64,000 nucleotides of DNA from Meconema thalassinum (Eukaryota > Arthropoda > Insecta > Orthoptera > Tettigoniidae): positions 134,692,533 through 134,756,532 of the forward strand of contig OX336393.1 of NCBI GenBank assembly GCA_946902985.2. Direction: 5' to 3'. Made by a program: the position numbers and the translations under genes. The notes beneath the pieces were generated by a model. It did no database searches. It had not been told where the DNA came from and saw only the letters and a list, made by a program, of their open reading frames with translations. Shown piece by piece: positions 34,510 through 44,702 of the stretch. Numbering within the stretch: the first letter of the stretch is position 1; every line of letters starts with the position of its first letter.

Positions 34510-34559
34510 TTAATAATAATTATAGAAGTGCATCAGATCAACTGAGCTTTTTTTTTAGC

Positions 34560-34892
34560 TTATGGATTTTTGTGCCGTAGTGTCGGGAGTATCCGAGGAC
34601 ATGTTCGGCTCGCCAGAGTTTGTAGCTGCTTCTATGAGGACACCCCCGTGGTGAGCTACCGTCGCGTGTGGAGTGTTGTCTGGGGGAGGAAAGTGTGAAT
34701 GTAAGGATTAGGAATTTGAAGGTAGCGGCTATGGCCTATAGTTAGGAACTTACCCCAGCATTTGCCTGGAAGGAAGATGGGAAACCACAGAAAACCATCT
34801 TCAAGGTTGCCGGCGGGGGTATTCGAACCTCCTCGCCTCCTGGATGTGAGTTACTACCTGCAGTCACACCGTCACGACCACGGCTAACTCAC
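34560..34892 (-). mobile_element. tRNA-derived SINE, inverted
   Basis: The right part on the minus strand reads GCCGTGGTCGTGACGGTGTGAC...GAGGTTCGAATACCCCCG, i.e. A- and B-box-like sequences of a tRNA head; the body contains GGGAAACCACAGAAAACCATC and GAGTATCCGAGGACATGTTCGG. The same GGAAACCACGGAAAACCAT block occurs at 37325-37355. Confidence 0.6.
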
Positions 34893-34989
34893 CTGGTAAC
34901 TGAGCAATAATATCTGTAAATAAGATTGACACGTTACACACAAGTTTCTACAAACTTTTTTAATCTAAATTCCAGAAAACGGGTATTTA

Positions 34990-35640
34990 CGACAACTAGT
35001 GATGAGAAATCCGGGAAAGAAGACTGGAGGGCATTGGATCAAAGAAATTCAAGAGGATCTCAAAACAGTTGGACTCCATATTACAGATGCAGAGAACAAG
35101 AATAAAATTACCACCCTTCTTAAGAATCACAAATTTTCAGCAGAAATGATGCACAGATGGCCTGTAGAGATTTCAGACGAATTAAGAACACTGCGATCAG
35201 AACAAATGAAGAAGTACTGGGCAGATAAGAAGAATCAAACAATACAACCTTCAAAGAAAAAGTGTACTTGGAAGACTCAAGTGGTCCAATGTGGCCAATA
35301 AAGTTTACAGAGGTGGAAAAAGACCTACAAGAACTGGGGATATCACGAGGACATCTTGGAACATGACGTGACTCTTTGAAGAAGAAACTTGGAGAAATAC
35401 AGAGTTTTCAGCCAAAACTGGCAAGAAGTGGGCCAAAGAACGAAAGGAAGCTCACCGAAGAAGAATGCGCGAATACTGGGCCAATGTGAAAAAACAAGGG
35501 AAGAGGCAGTTGAAGTAACGTGGTCCATAGAAGACTGAAACGATAAAAGAAACAAATAATAATTTGTACATAAGTGTAATACATAAACATCGTACATTAT
35601 CTAAGCCTAAGTGATGATGATCGTGTAACGATCGAAACAT
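34990..35640 (+). pseudogene. LINE-G: C-terminal tail with two repeated modules
   Basis: Frame 34999-35301 reads GGHWIKEIQEDLKTVGLHITDAENKNKITTLL then LRSEQMKKYWADKK. After a stop and frameshifts the following 220 bases give a second, similar module (FTEVEKDLQELGISREDILEHD, then REYWANVKKQGKR). Such W/F-x-x-(E/K)(V/I)xxDL(K/Q)xxG(I/L) plus M-K-x-Y-W endings are common at the C-terminus of insect LINE ORF2 proteins. The sequence runs into a 3' region with GATGATGATCG about 35612. LINE identity is inference from the tail only. Confidence 0.5.
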
Positions 35641-35649
35641 GTCATCCAA

Positions 35650-36549
35650 TTAAGTACCCTCCCCCTTCCTTTTTTTTTTTTTGTACATAAAAGCGAGTTA
35701 TTTTGTGATAAATATCTCGTGTAATATTTCTTTCAAGTTAGGGTGTTTAAATACTTGTTTTCCTGCCTAATGTAATTGGGCACAATTTGTGTTGACCGAC
35801 TGAAAAGCTATCTATAATAAATTTAGATGAGATTTGGTTAAAGGAAATGAAATATTTAGCCCTGTTGTAGGTAATGCAATCATAGTTGCTTATGGGAAAT
35901 GTATAGTTATGGTAGAGACTTTTAGTAGGTGTCATCAATACAGAAAATTTTAATTGCCTCAATACTGCTCTGTTGTGCAAGTATAGTGTACGGGAATGTG
36001 TATGTTGGTAGGCGATGAACATTGTATTTCATTGCTTGATTGCGTGGTCCAGAGATGGTGGAGGGAAGGATGCTAACACTTGCTCATTTGAAATTATACA
36101 ATTGTTGCTGGCATTGCAGGTGGTATGACCTGTTCCTGCACTTTGAACCAGGTGTGTATGCACAATCAACCCCCGATCAGAGTCCCTACCTGACAGTATG
36201 TCCGAATAGAACATAAAATTCTTCTGAAGAATACTAAAAGCCCACACAAGTAGGCTTAGAACATAAAATGCTCAAAATTATATTCAGCAATTTTTGTCAT
36301 ATGCAATTTCTTCGTAAAACGAACTGTTACAGAGATATTGTCGAAGAACAAAACTGAGTCCCTCCTAAATCCCCTTTTGTCATAGTACAACAAAAATTAT
36401 TTCATCTATATTGGTGTCCTAATGACCTTGGATGTAAATACTAATCTTGATGAATTGTATGTAGCAGTTCTCATGTGATGCATGTTCAAATATAGACCAT
36501 TGCAATCATCTACATTCATTTGGCATGAAATAAGGAATCAGTCTTCTTG
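35650..36549. other. Anonymous DNA
   Basis: Begins with a T run at 35668-35680. TGTGTTGACCGACTGAAAAGC at 35790-35811 also occurs, with changes, at 30046-30067, so a small unnamed repeat is shared; otherwise nothing seen. Confidence 0.4.
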
Positions 36550-36745
36550 GAGGTGGTTTCCTGTGGTTTCCCACTTCTACTCCAGGTGAATGCCGGTTGG
36601 TTCCTGGCCACATCCTTCCCAATCCTCATCTGAATTACTAGTACAGCCATCACATTAGCACAGGTTATCAGAAAAATTACACACACACACACAAGTACAC
36701 GGAGCTACATGACCACAATCCCACAAAGCCCCTAAATGAATCACC
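36550..36745 (+). mobile_element. SINE fragment related to S1/S4 3' bodies
   Basis: TGTGGTTTCCCACTTCTACTCC, TACAGCCATCACATTAGCAC, GGTTATCAGAAAAATTACACAC, GTACACGGAGCTACATGACC and CCCCTAAATGAATCACCAAC match the shared 3' part of S1 and S4. No tRNA head. Confidence 0.55.
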
Positions 36746-36980
36746 AACAACAACAAAACTCATTAGGCCTCATTTCATCATATTCACACAAGTGAATTTT
36801 AGCTTTCACAGTAACTATAGGCACCGTGCACGCACCCCTAGTGACCACCGAGTGTACTAACTGTGGACTTCTTACCTGCATGTTTGTACGCAGTCAAAGC
36901 GAAAGAATTGTAGAAAATATGAATAATGCTGAGTATATGAGAAGTGTTGTTTCCTATAGCTAGCCCGGATTCCAATCCAT

Positions 36981-37163
36981 ATGAGAAGTTGTACGCTACG
37001 TTGTGTTGTTGGATGCTCAAATAGGTACAGCACTACCACCGGTATAGTTCTATGTTCATTTCCGACTAAGAAAACGGAAGCAGAAAGACGACATAAGTGG
37101 ATTCAAGCAGTGTATATCTACCCCTTATCGTTCCCGTTTTCAACGGGGTCTGAGATGAGATGA
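36981..37163 (+). CDS. THAP-type zinc finger, possible host exon or P-element remnant
   Basis: The frame starts MRSCTLRCVVGCSNRYS and continues TGIVLCSFPTKKTEAERRHKWIQAV. This fits the start of a THAP domain (C2CH zinc finger that binds DNA): the CxxxGCxNR block, then F-x-FP about 12 residues later and a helix ending in a conserved W. The second half of the domain (the later Cys, His and the AVPTIF motif) is not in frame; after WIQAV the sequence reads GTGTATATC, which could be a weak splice donor, or the copy may just be broken by the adjacent SINE. It could be a first exon of a host THAP gene or the N-terminus of a P-type transposase. Confidence 0.55.
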   Translation: MRSCTLRCVVGCSNRYSTTTGIVLCSFPTKKTEAERRHKWIQAVYIYPLSFPFSTGSEMR

Positions 37164-37164
37164 G

Positions 37165-37440
37165 ATGCGATGAAAGTCTATGTGGCGGATGGTTTTCACG
37201 GTCGGATGCCCTTCCTGACACCAACCTCATGAGAGGAGTTAATGAGACATGAAATGAATGAAGATTAATGAAACTGGACAAGGATGGCCTGTCAGAAGGT
37301 ACCGTCCCAGTATTTGCCTGAAGTTGAAAATAGGGAAACCACGGAAAACCATTTCAAGGACGGCCAATGGTGGGGCTCGAACCCATGTCTACAGAGCCCG
37401 CAGAGAGCTTGTCCCTTGACTCAGTGCTGCGCATTCGCGA
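37165..37440 (-). mobile_element. tRNA-derived SINE, inverted and rearranged
   Basis: Contains GGTCGGATGCCCTTCCTGACACCAACC (shared in altered form with 29500-29520) and GGGAAACCACGGAAAACCATTTCAAGG (shared with 34780), then an inverted B-box-like GGGGCTCGAACCCATG. Follows the THAP frame directly. Confidence 0.55.
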
Positions 37441-37673
37441 GCGTAGCCACCGCGTTTTGGTAAAATATAACATGTTCAAACATATTTAGTTACTAATCAC
37501 ATGTACTCCTGGAATGTTTTGTCAAGCAAATAATGGCTGCTCTTCATGTTGATTACGGTTTAGTAGCCTAATTGTCTTTAATGTTTATTACAGTCATATA
37601 GAAAAGTGTTATGGCACAAAAAATAACACGAGCACTTATAGAAACGCGAAATGAATGTTTAAGTTAAGCATTG
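37441..37673. other. Anonymous DNA
   Basis: Short AT-rich gap with no recognisable feature. Confidence 0.4.
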
Positions 37674-38268
37674 ATGGTGATAATTGTTGTTTTAAGGGGC
37701 CTAACATCTAGGTTATCAGCCCCTAATGGTTTTGGTGGTAGTGACAATCATAGTGAAATGTAATCTACTACCATACAACTACAATCACTAACTACACTCT
37801 TATCACTAACTTACATACTAGAAGAAGAAATTAAAAAGAACACAAAAGTAGTAACGAAAATAAAGGTCTGGAGAAAATGCCCTCACCCCTCGAAGAATGA
37901 GGACTGAGAGACTTGGAAGGAAGAGAAGTTTCGAAAGGCAGGTAGGAAAGGGATAAAATAGAGGGTCTGCCACCTTGAGCGAAGGAAGGATATCCCATGA
38001 AGGGAAAAGTAGAGATCTGACTCCTTGAAGAACGAGGAGGGCATCAGCAAATATGAGACGAGGGCCAAATAAGGTGGGAAAGTGAAAGACTCTATAGGCA
38101 TTGGATACCCTAATACCATCGGGGTCGAAAAAAAAAAGTTGACCAAAGGAGGTCGACAGAGAAGATCACAGTGAGGACCCCAGCACACGTAAGTGGAAGC
38201 AATGCCGGACATAGCTGGGGTCCTGTGGTCGCCAACCCATGTCCCTCCAGTTGTTACCCCCTGGGGGT
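37674..38268 (-). mobile_element. Retroposon family R700, copy 3
   Basis: GATAATTGTTGTTTTAAGGGGCC at the left and CCCCCTGGGGGTA at the right match the two ends of the family. Internal blocks CTCGAAGAATGAGGACTGAG and CATTGGATACCCTAATACC are present; compared with the other copies it lacks roughly 150 bases in the middle. No duplication recognised. Confidence 0.7.
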
Positions 38269-38479
38269 AGTAAACCGTATTAAGTAAGTTTCATTTTATA
38301 TTTCTCATATTCGTCTCATGACAAGATAAATAATTTAGGCGTAAATGACATTTACAAAAACGAATGTTGTCTGTTTCCATTTCAGTCTAGGCATCTCTCA
38401 AGTTTGTGGCAAACTAGTCTTAGAAACAGAACATTCATTGTTGACAAAATGAAGTACACTTGCAATGTGCTTTCAGGAT

Positions 38480-39268
38480 CCCCTTCTCCAGCAGGGCAAG
38501 GGTATTCTGTTGCTTCATTTCGTTTCGAATCACTCTACAAATTTGTTTGTGTCTCGGGCCATGTCAGAATGAAGGTGTTGGTTCTTCACATCTCTATGTA
38601 GCGTATCATCCCACCGTTGCTTCGGTCTTCTCTTAGGTCTCTCGCCGACGATTGGTATAGTGTAGCCAGTCTTTGCAATTATGTCCGCTTCTGCTCACAG
38701 AACATGCCCAAACCAACGCAGACGGCACTCCCGCATCTTGTCACTGATTGGTGTACTGATGTTGTCATTGGAAGCATGATCAAATTTGGTGACACCTGCT
38801 GTTCATCGCAACATCTTGGTCTCCATACCACCTAAGCGACGTTCTGTCACTGTTGTTGTCGGCCAACACTCGCATGTGTACAATGCGACAGGACGGATGA
38901 CATTAAGATAGATCTTTGACTTTAGGTTGTCCTTCATCCTTCGATCGCAGGTGACTCCAGTTGTCGTTCGCCACTTCATCCAAGCTGCGTTGATTCTCGT
39001 ATTGACCTCTTCTACAAGACTTCCATCATTAGTGATCATCGAGCCTAGATATTTAAATTTTGTTACATGTGGCAAGTCTTCCCCATCTACTTGGATAGTA
39101 CCTGTATCTTGCTATTATCTGTCATCATGTATTCTGTCTTTCTTTTGTTTAGGCACAGGCCGTAATGTACAAGTCGATCGCTCCAGGCTTGGGTCTGAAG
39201 CTGCAGGTCTTCTTTGCTTGTGGAGGCTAATATGACATCATCAGCATAGAGGAGGGTCCACGGTATTG
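38480..39268 (-). pseudogene. LINE-C reverse transcriptase 3' part and C-terminus
   Basis: PWTLLYADDVILAS carries the catalytic YADD box (39268-39230). Downstream frames give HYGLCLNKRKTEYMM, LPHVTKFKYLGSMITNDGSL, TTTGVTCDRRMKDNLKSKIY, RPVALYTCECWPTT, and after frame changes MRECRLRWFGHVL, GYTIPIVGERPKRRPKQRWDDTLHRDV. The R-x-R-W-x-G-H-V and P-K-Q-R-W-x-D-x-L blocks are usual C-terminal motifs of this LINE type. Several stops and frameshifts. Confidence 0.8.
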
Positions 39269-39289
39269 ACTTTTGTAGGTCTGATTTTG

Positions 39290-40949
39290 GAAGGTAGAAT
39301 AAGGAAAGATAAGAGAACCTTCATGGCATTTGTAGACTTAGAAAAGGCTTTTGATAACGTTGATTGGAATCGATTGGAATAAATTACAGGGATAGGAGGG
39401 TGATATACAATCTATACAGAAACCAGACAGCAGTCATTCGAGCTGAAGGACATGAGAGAGAAGCTGGTATTCAGAAAGGTGTAAGGCAAGGCTGCAACTT
39501 ATCACCCATACTTTTCAATCTTTACATTGAACATGCAATGAAGGAAATTGTAGAAAAATTTAAAGTGGGAGTGAAGATTCAAGGAGAAATAATTTCAACT
39601 CTAAGATTTGCTGATGACATCGTCATCTTGGCTGACAAGCCTGAGGATTTGAATGAGTTTTTGAATGGTATGGACTCCGTCTTACGGAAAGAATTCATGA
39701 TGAAAATTAATAAATGTAAAACAAAAATACTGGAATGCAGCCGAAATAAATCAGAAACCTCTATGGACATCAAATTGGCAGGTGAAAAGCTGAAGGCAGT
39801 AGGAGACTTCTGTTGCTTAGGAAGCAGAATAACCAGTGTTGGACGAAGCAAAGAGGATATAAAAAGTAGGTTGGCTCAGGCAAGGAAAGCATTTCTACAA
39901 AAAAGGAATCTGTTGACATCGAATATAGATTTAGGTACTAGGAAGTCATTTTTGAAAGCCTTTGTCTGGAGCGTGGTGCTCAATGGAAGTGAAACTTGGA
40001 CTATTGGTGCAGCAGAAAAGACGAGAATTGAAACATTTGAAATGTGGTGTTACAGGAGAATGATGAAGATCAGATGGGTAGATAGGGTTACACAGGGCTA
40101 GATTTGTGACAGTAGGCCTACGCTCCGGTATGCCGTACCGAAACCTCTGATCGGCGAAAAGTCGAATATATAACATAATTTTTAGAACTGTGGAACGTTA
40201 GTTGTAAGTCATGGTCAACTTGGTCTTCGGCTGGATAATTATTTCAGAAAACTGTAAAGACAAAATTATAAAACAAGAAATAAAAGATTGTTGGTGATCA
40301 AGTGTGTATTTTCAAACCGAATGTCTTTATTTTTTTAAATAACATAAAAAAAATAAACTGAAATAATGTGCATTGTTTGAATGGTAGCCTAGTTGGCCTA
40401 TATTAAAATGTAATATAGGCCAATGGCTATGGTAAGAAAAATGTTGCTACAGCAGTCTCAATTTAATTTTAAAATTGCAATCAAAATTAGATTGCTCTTT
40501 TGTCCGTGGATTAATTTTTAAAGGTGATCAGACAAGCATAAAAATATCGTTTTCAGAACTCTATATTTCAATGTTCTGAAAAGATCCCCCTCACCCCCAT
40601 CCCACCGCCACCAACCGGTAGCCCACAGTATCGGAACCTCTTTCTTTACAAATCAAGCACTGGGGTTACAAACGAAGAGGTATTAAGATGAGTGGGAGAG
40701 GAGAGATGTTTCTGGCGACTACTAATGAAGAGAAGAGATAGGTTAGTAGGACACATCCTAAGACACCCAGGAATAGCAAGCTTAGTTATGGAAGGAAGGG
40801 TCGAGGACAAGAACTGTAGGGGTAGACCAAGGTTAGAATATGTTAAACAGATTGCCTCGGATGTAGGGTGTGGTAGCTATGTAGAGATGAAACGATTAGC
40901 TCAGGACAGGAAGGCATGGAGGGCTGCATCAAACCAGTCAAAAGACTGA
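39290..40949 (+). pseudogene. LINE-A copy 2 reverse transcriptase and C-terminus
   Basis: 39290-39355 gives FMAFVDLEKAFDNVDWN, followed by a small deletion and stop. 39364-40092 then reads IGINYRDRRVIYNLYRNQ, GVRQGCNLSPILFNLYIEH, RFADDIVILA, KINKCKTKILECSRNKSE and MWCYRRMMKIRWVDRVT. After the MITE (40093-40662) the same frame resumes NEEVLR, then a TGA at about 40687 where copy 1 encodes arginine, a change expected from CGA to TGA. The C-terminus 40692-40949 is otherwise open to SNQSKD. Confidence 0.85.
40093..40662. mobile_element. hAT-type MITE, 570 bp, in LINE-A
   Basis: Ends CAGGGCTAGATTTGT (40093) and ACAAATCAAGCACTG (ending 40662), inverted with two mismatches in 15. Perfect 8-bp duplication GGGTTACA at 40085-40092 and 40663-40670. 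Removing it restores the LINE-A frame (DRVTNEEV). No coding capacity. Confidence 0.9.
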
Positions 40950-40989
40950 AGACTCAAACAACAACAACAGGTCAGATGTTAGGATGAAC

Positions 40990-43900
40990 CAGTGGCGATT
41001 CCTCCATGTAGGACGTGAGGATCATCCTACAGTCAGCTCTCAGCTGTAACTGTTTAAAAAAAAAAAATGTTTTGTAAAATAGTATTTGGGGTTACCTTGC
41101 GCGCCCTCACGATAAGCTCTGTGTCGCTGTCACTGTCAGGACTTGTAACTACTTCTACATTTAACCCCTAGATGGGTGAAGTGTGACCTTCACCACCTGG
41201 AGTAGAAACTGAGGAAGAGAGCCGTGCATCCTCAAAGCTCAAAGCTTAAGAAACGCATGGGATGACCTTGAGGGGGAAGGGGCAGGTATGGTCTGTTAAA
41301 TGGCGCTCTGAGGACGTCGACTGAGATCCTCAAGTCTCGTTATTACGATTTTGCGCGGTAAGAATGGGTACGGCGGCCTGTCTTCACCGTGTGCACATCA
41401 TCTGAGTGGTATTGTAGTTCGATTGTATTGTGTTGTGCTGTGTAATGTGTTCGTAATATTGCTGTGCGACTGAATAATTAAGTAGCCTATTAAAGTGCGT
41501 TGATTTATCTCGTGTGTAGTATTTTTAAATGATGGCCAGCGTGAATACGCCAGGTACTTCGGGACCAGAACCAAATAGCAGTAGCCTAACAGGTGCAATA
41601 GAGGAGCCATGTGACCGTAACTGTGTTATCGAGTGGCTTTTTCTGCATCCTTTCAGTTCATTTAGCCATGCGGAAAAGAAAGAACTAATCACGAAGGTAC
41701 GACCTACTCCTCCCCTATCTAATTTATGTCAATTAAAAAAAAAAACAGGTGGGAAAATAGTAAAATTAATTTTTTTCGTTTCCAAATATGCAGAAATACC
41801 TTGGTTATGTGGGTGCAAGGCATTAAATAAGATTTACTGTTGGCCTTGTTTACTATTTTCTGTTCAGAAAAATGTTTAGAACAGCAGTGGCGTAGCTGAT
41901 TTGAATAATTTGGGAAATGTATTACGAAAGCGGCATCAACAAAGTAAGGAACACATTACAGCGGCAAACTCACTGAAACAATTTCAAAACTCAGATACTA
42001 GAATTGAATGCTTTCTTAGCAAAGCCTATAAAGAGTCAATAGACAAACACAATGAAAAAGTGAAAGGTAATAGCTACGCCATGAAATGTTTAATAGATGC
42101 TACTTGCTTCCTGGCGCTTCAGGAGCTACCTTTTCGAGGCCATAATGAGTCGGAAGATTCTGCTAATAAAGGCAACAGGGAGTTGATTCAATACATGGCG
42201 AAACGCGAAGTGAATTTGCATAATCACCTACAAAAATGTACTGTGTTCTCAGACCAAGGTTCAATGATACAAAATGACTTAATCGACGCTTGTGCTCAAC
42301 ACTTAATGATGAACATAAAAGCCGAAATCTCTGCTGCGCAGTTTGTTGCAATTATTGTAGATGAGACAATGGACATATCAAGGAAGGAGCAAGTAAGTAT
42401 AGTGTTCAGATATGTTGATCCTAAGGGCGAAATTCAAGAAAGGTTCATAAGATTCCTTGATTTGAGCAATAACAGAAGTGCCGAAAGAATAGCAACACCT
42501 GTCTTTAATCATTTAGATGAGTTTCAATGCAGTAGTAAGTTAATTGCTCAAACCTATGACGGCACATCTGTCAATACTGGCCAGTATAACGGACTAGCCG
42601 CGTGAGTAAAGTCAAAGTGTCCACAATCATTGCTCACTATCTGCTATGCGCACAAACTAAATTCAGTATTGCAGGACTGTGTAAAAGTGATCAGAAATTG
42701 TAAAATATTTTTCTCGACCGTTTCCGGTTTCGCGTCGTTTTTCTCAAATTCAAGCAAAAGAACTCATGCTCTCGACGAGATAGTAAATGCCCGTTTTCCT
42801 TCTGTTGCTCCAACCAGATGGTTATACAACAATAGACTAGTGGAAATGATTTATAACCACAACACAGAACTGATTCAGTTGTTCAGTCAAATAATTGAGA
42901 ATGACACAATGACGTTCGATCCTGAAACACGATTTTGTGCAAAAGGATTTCTTAAGAACCTTGTTGATTTTGAGTTCAATTTTCTGTTGGAAATTTTCCA
43001 CTTGGTTCTTCCTAAAGCAGAAATACTTTTCAAAATTTTGCAAAAGAAGATATGTGACGTTATATTTTGTGAGAGTAAAATCCAAGAATGTAAAGAGTTT
43101 CTGAAGTCATGTCGTGAGGAGTTTGATGAATTGTGGGCTAAACTGCATAACAAAGACGCTCCTGTTACAAAGAAGCAACGAACAGAAAATAAAGATGACA
43201 TGAAAACCTCATTTCGCCGCCTATACTTTGAAATAGTTGATCACTTCTCAGCAAGTATTGAAGAGAGATTTAGAGACCTTCATTCTTTGACATTTTTCGC
43301 TCTTTTAAATGTCGACAAATTTGAGGAATAATCTCACTGTTTTCCCATTAATCATCTTCATTCTGTAATGAAATCGCCATATGGCAGCTTTTTCGACAGT
43401 CCGGGACTAAATTCTGAATTGTCTTACGTCTTCAGTTCGCCGTCAAATTAAATTCCATATCAAAATTGAATGACTACATTGTATCAAACGATTTCCTTGA
43501 CACGTTCCCGGAAGTGTCAAAACTCATCAACTTAATTCTGACTATTCCCTCTACTAGTGCCTCAACAGAAAGGAGCTTCTCTGTGTTGAAGCGCATTAAA
43601 ATATACTGCAGAAATTCTACAGCACAAGAACGTCTCAATGGTCTAGAATCACTTTCTATCGAGAAAGCTTTCTTCCGGGACTTGAAAAAAACATCAATTC
43701 CATGACACAATCATCGATATCTTCGCGGAAAATAAGGACAGGAGAATCGATCTGAAATTCAAATAATCCACTAACCAGGTATGTTTTGTGTTGTTCACTA
43801 TATATTTTACAGACTGATATTACTTTTATTATTATTATTATTATTATAATGCTCTTCCCTTTAGAAATTCGAACTACAGTAGGCTATAGCCTACCGGAAA

Positions 43901-43992
43901 CTGTAATTTTCAACCTTTCTCATTAATTTATTTTGGACTTCATTCCATTACCGGTACGTCCTACACATTATAAAAATCAGGAGTCGCCACTG
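40990..43992 (+). mobile_element. hAT-1: 3.0-kb ZMYM1-like hAT transposon in LINE-C
   Basis: Ends CAGTGGCGATTCCTCC (40990) and GGAGTCGCCACTG-type (ending 43992), with CGTCCTACA/TGTAGGACG further inside. Perfect 8-bp duplication GGATGAAC at 40982-40989 and 43993-44000. Removing it rejoins the LINE-C codons for LLFILTSD. Contains a nearly full-length transposase on the plus strand with a 5' leader of about 540 bp. Confidence 0.92.
41529..43705 (+). pseudogene. hAT-1 transposase (TTF zinc finger, DUF4371-like core, C-terminal dimerisation)
   Basis: One frame runs from ATG 41529 to 43331, broken by TAG 41877-41879 and TGA 42603-42605. The N-terminus has a TTF-type zinc finger (WLCGCKALNKIYCWPCLLF), then the core with FVAIIVDETMDIS (first catalytic Asp), QTYDGTSVNTGQYNG (second Asp region), CYAHKLNSVLQD and PTRWLYNN. 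After 43331 the frame shifts; 43466-43705 gives LTIPSTSASTERSFSVLK (catalytic Glu) and ERLNGLESLSIEKAFF. All three catalytic blocks are recognisable. It would have cut and joined the element's ends in the nucleus. Two stops and one or two frameshifts make it inactive. Confidence 0.9.
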
Positions 43993-44130
43993 GGATGAAC
44001 AGGAGCGGTGTTAGTGCAGAAACTTGATGGGCACCAACAGTGATTGAAAAATCTTTTCATGCTCCTGCGGCAGCTCGGTCGTAGCTACTTGGTTATCTGT
44101 AAAGGAGCTGAAGCCAGTTTACGAGGTGTT

Positions 44131-44655
44131 TACAATTGTGTTTATTTGTTTCCATTTATCCCTCAAGTTCGGGTTCAGATCAAATCCCTTAAGTTCTAGC
44201 TGGTAGGCACACTGTTTTCTAAGTAAATTGCGATTGTTTGGCAGTGTACAACCGTGAAACAGGACTCCTCTGATCGGGACTAATAATGAGGACTAGGTTA
44301 AATTAAAAAAGGAATGCATTGCCTCTTCCTGAATTTCGAAACTAGGTACAGGTAAGTAAATTCATTTTAATTAGGAAAGATAATGCTTCATAAAATAACA
44401 TAATGGTGCCAATCTGTTTTTCAACAAGAAGTCTGCTCCGAGCTCCTCCACTTTTCACAGTGAAATTTAAAATCATGCAGCCATGTATGTGGGAGTCGTA
44501 TAAGAAATGCGTTATACCAGCATTTTTCCACTACGTGCTGAGCCTTTCCCAGCTCCAACACCACGAGCAGCAACTGATCTTATGCAATAGGCCTACGTGT
44601 AAACAAGCTCTCAACCTAGAGTAGAACATGGACATTATTATATGTGTGTGTCCTA

Positions 44656-44702
<47 letters not shown>

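Larger units (their letters stand above)
39286..40968 (+). mobile_element. LINE-A copy 2, 5'-truncated, inserted in LINE-C
   Basis: Duplication AGGTCTGAT (39277-39285) and AGGTCAGAT (40969-40977), one mismatch in nine. It starts within the RT palm (ILEGRIRKDKRTFMAFVDLEKAFDNVDW) and ends GACTCAAACAACAACAAC. A 570-bp hAT MITE interrupts it. Compared with copy 1 it retains the stretch MDIKLAGEKLKAVGDFCCLG that copy 1 lost. Confidence 0.85.
38470..44130 (-). mobile_element. LINE-C, minus strand, broken by LINE-A and a hAT
   Basis: Pieces 38470-39285, 40978-40989 and 43993 to about 44130 form one LINE in frame once the insertions are removed. The order on the minus strand is TVGAHQVSALTPLLF (44020-43995), ILTSDLQKSIPWTLLYADDVILAS (across both breaks, to 39236), then PHVTKFKYLG and the C-terminus near 38600. 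It is older than both insertions. The 5' limit near 44130 is approximate; the frame decays there. Confidence 0.8.
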
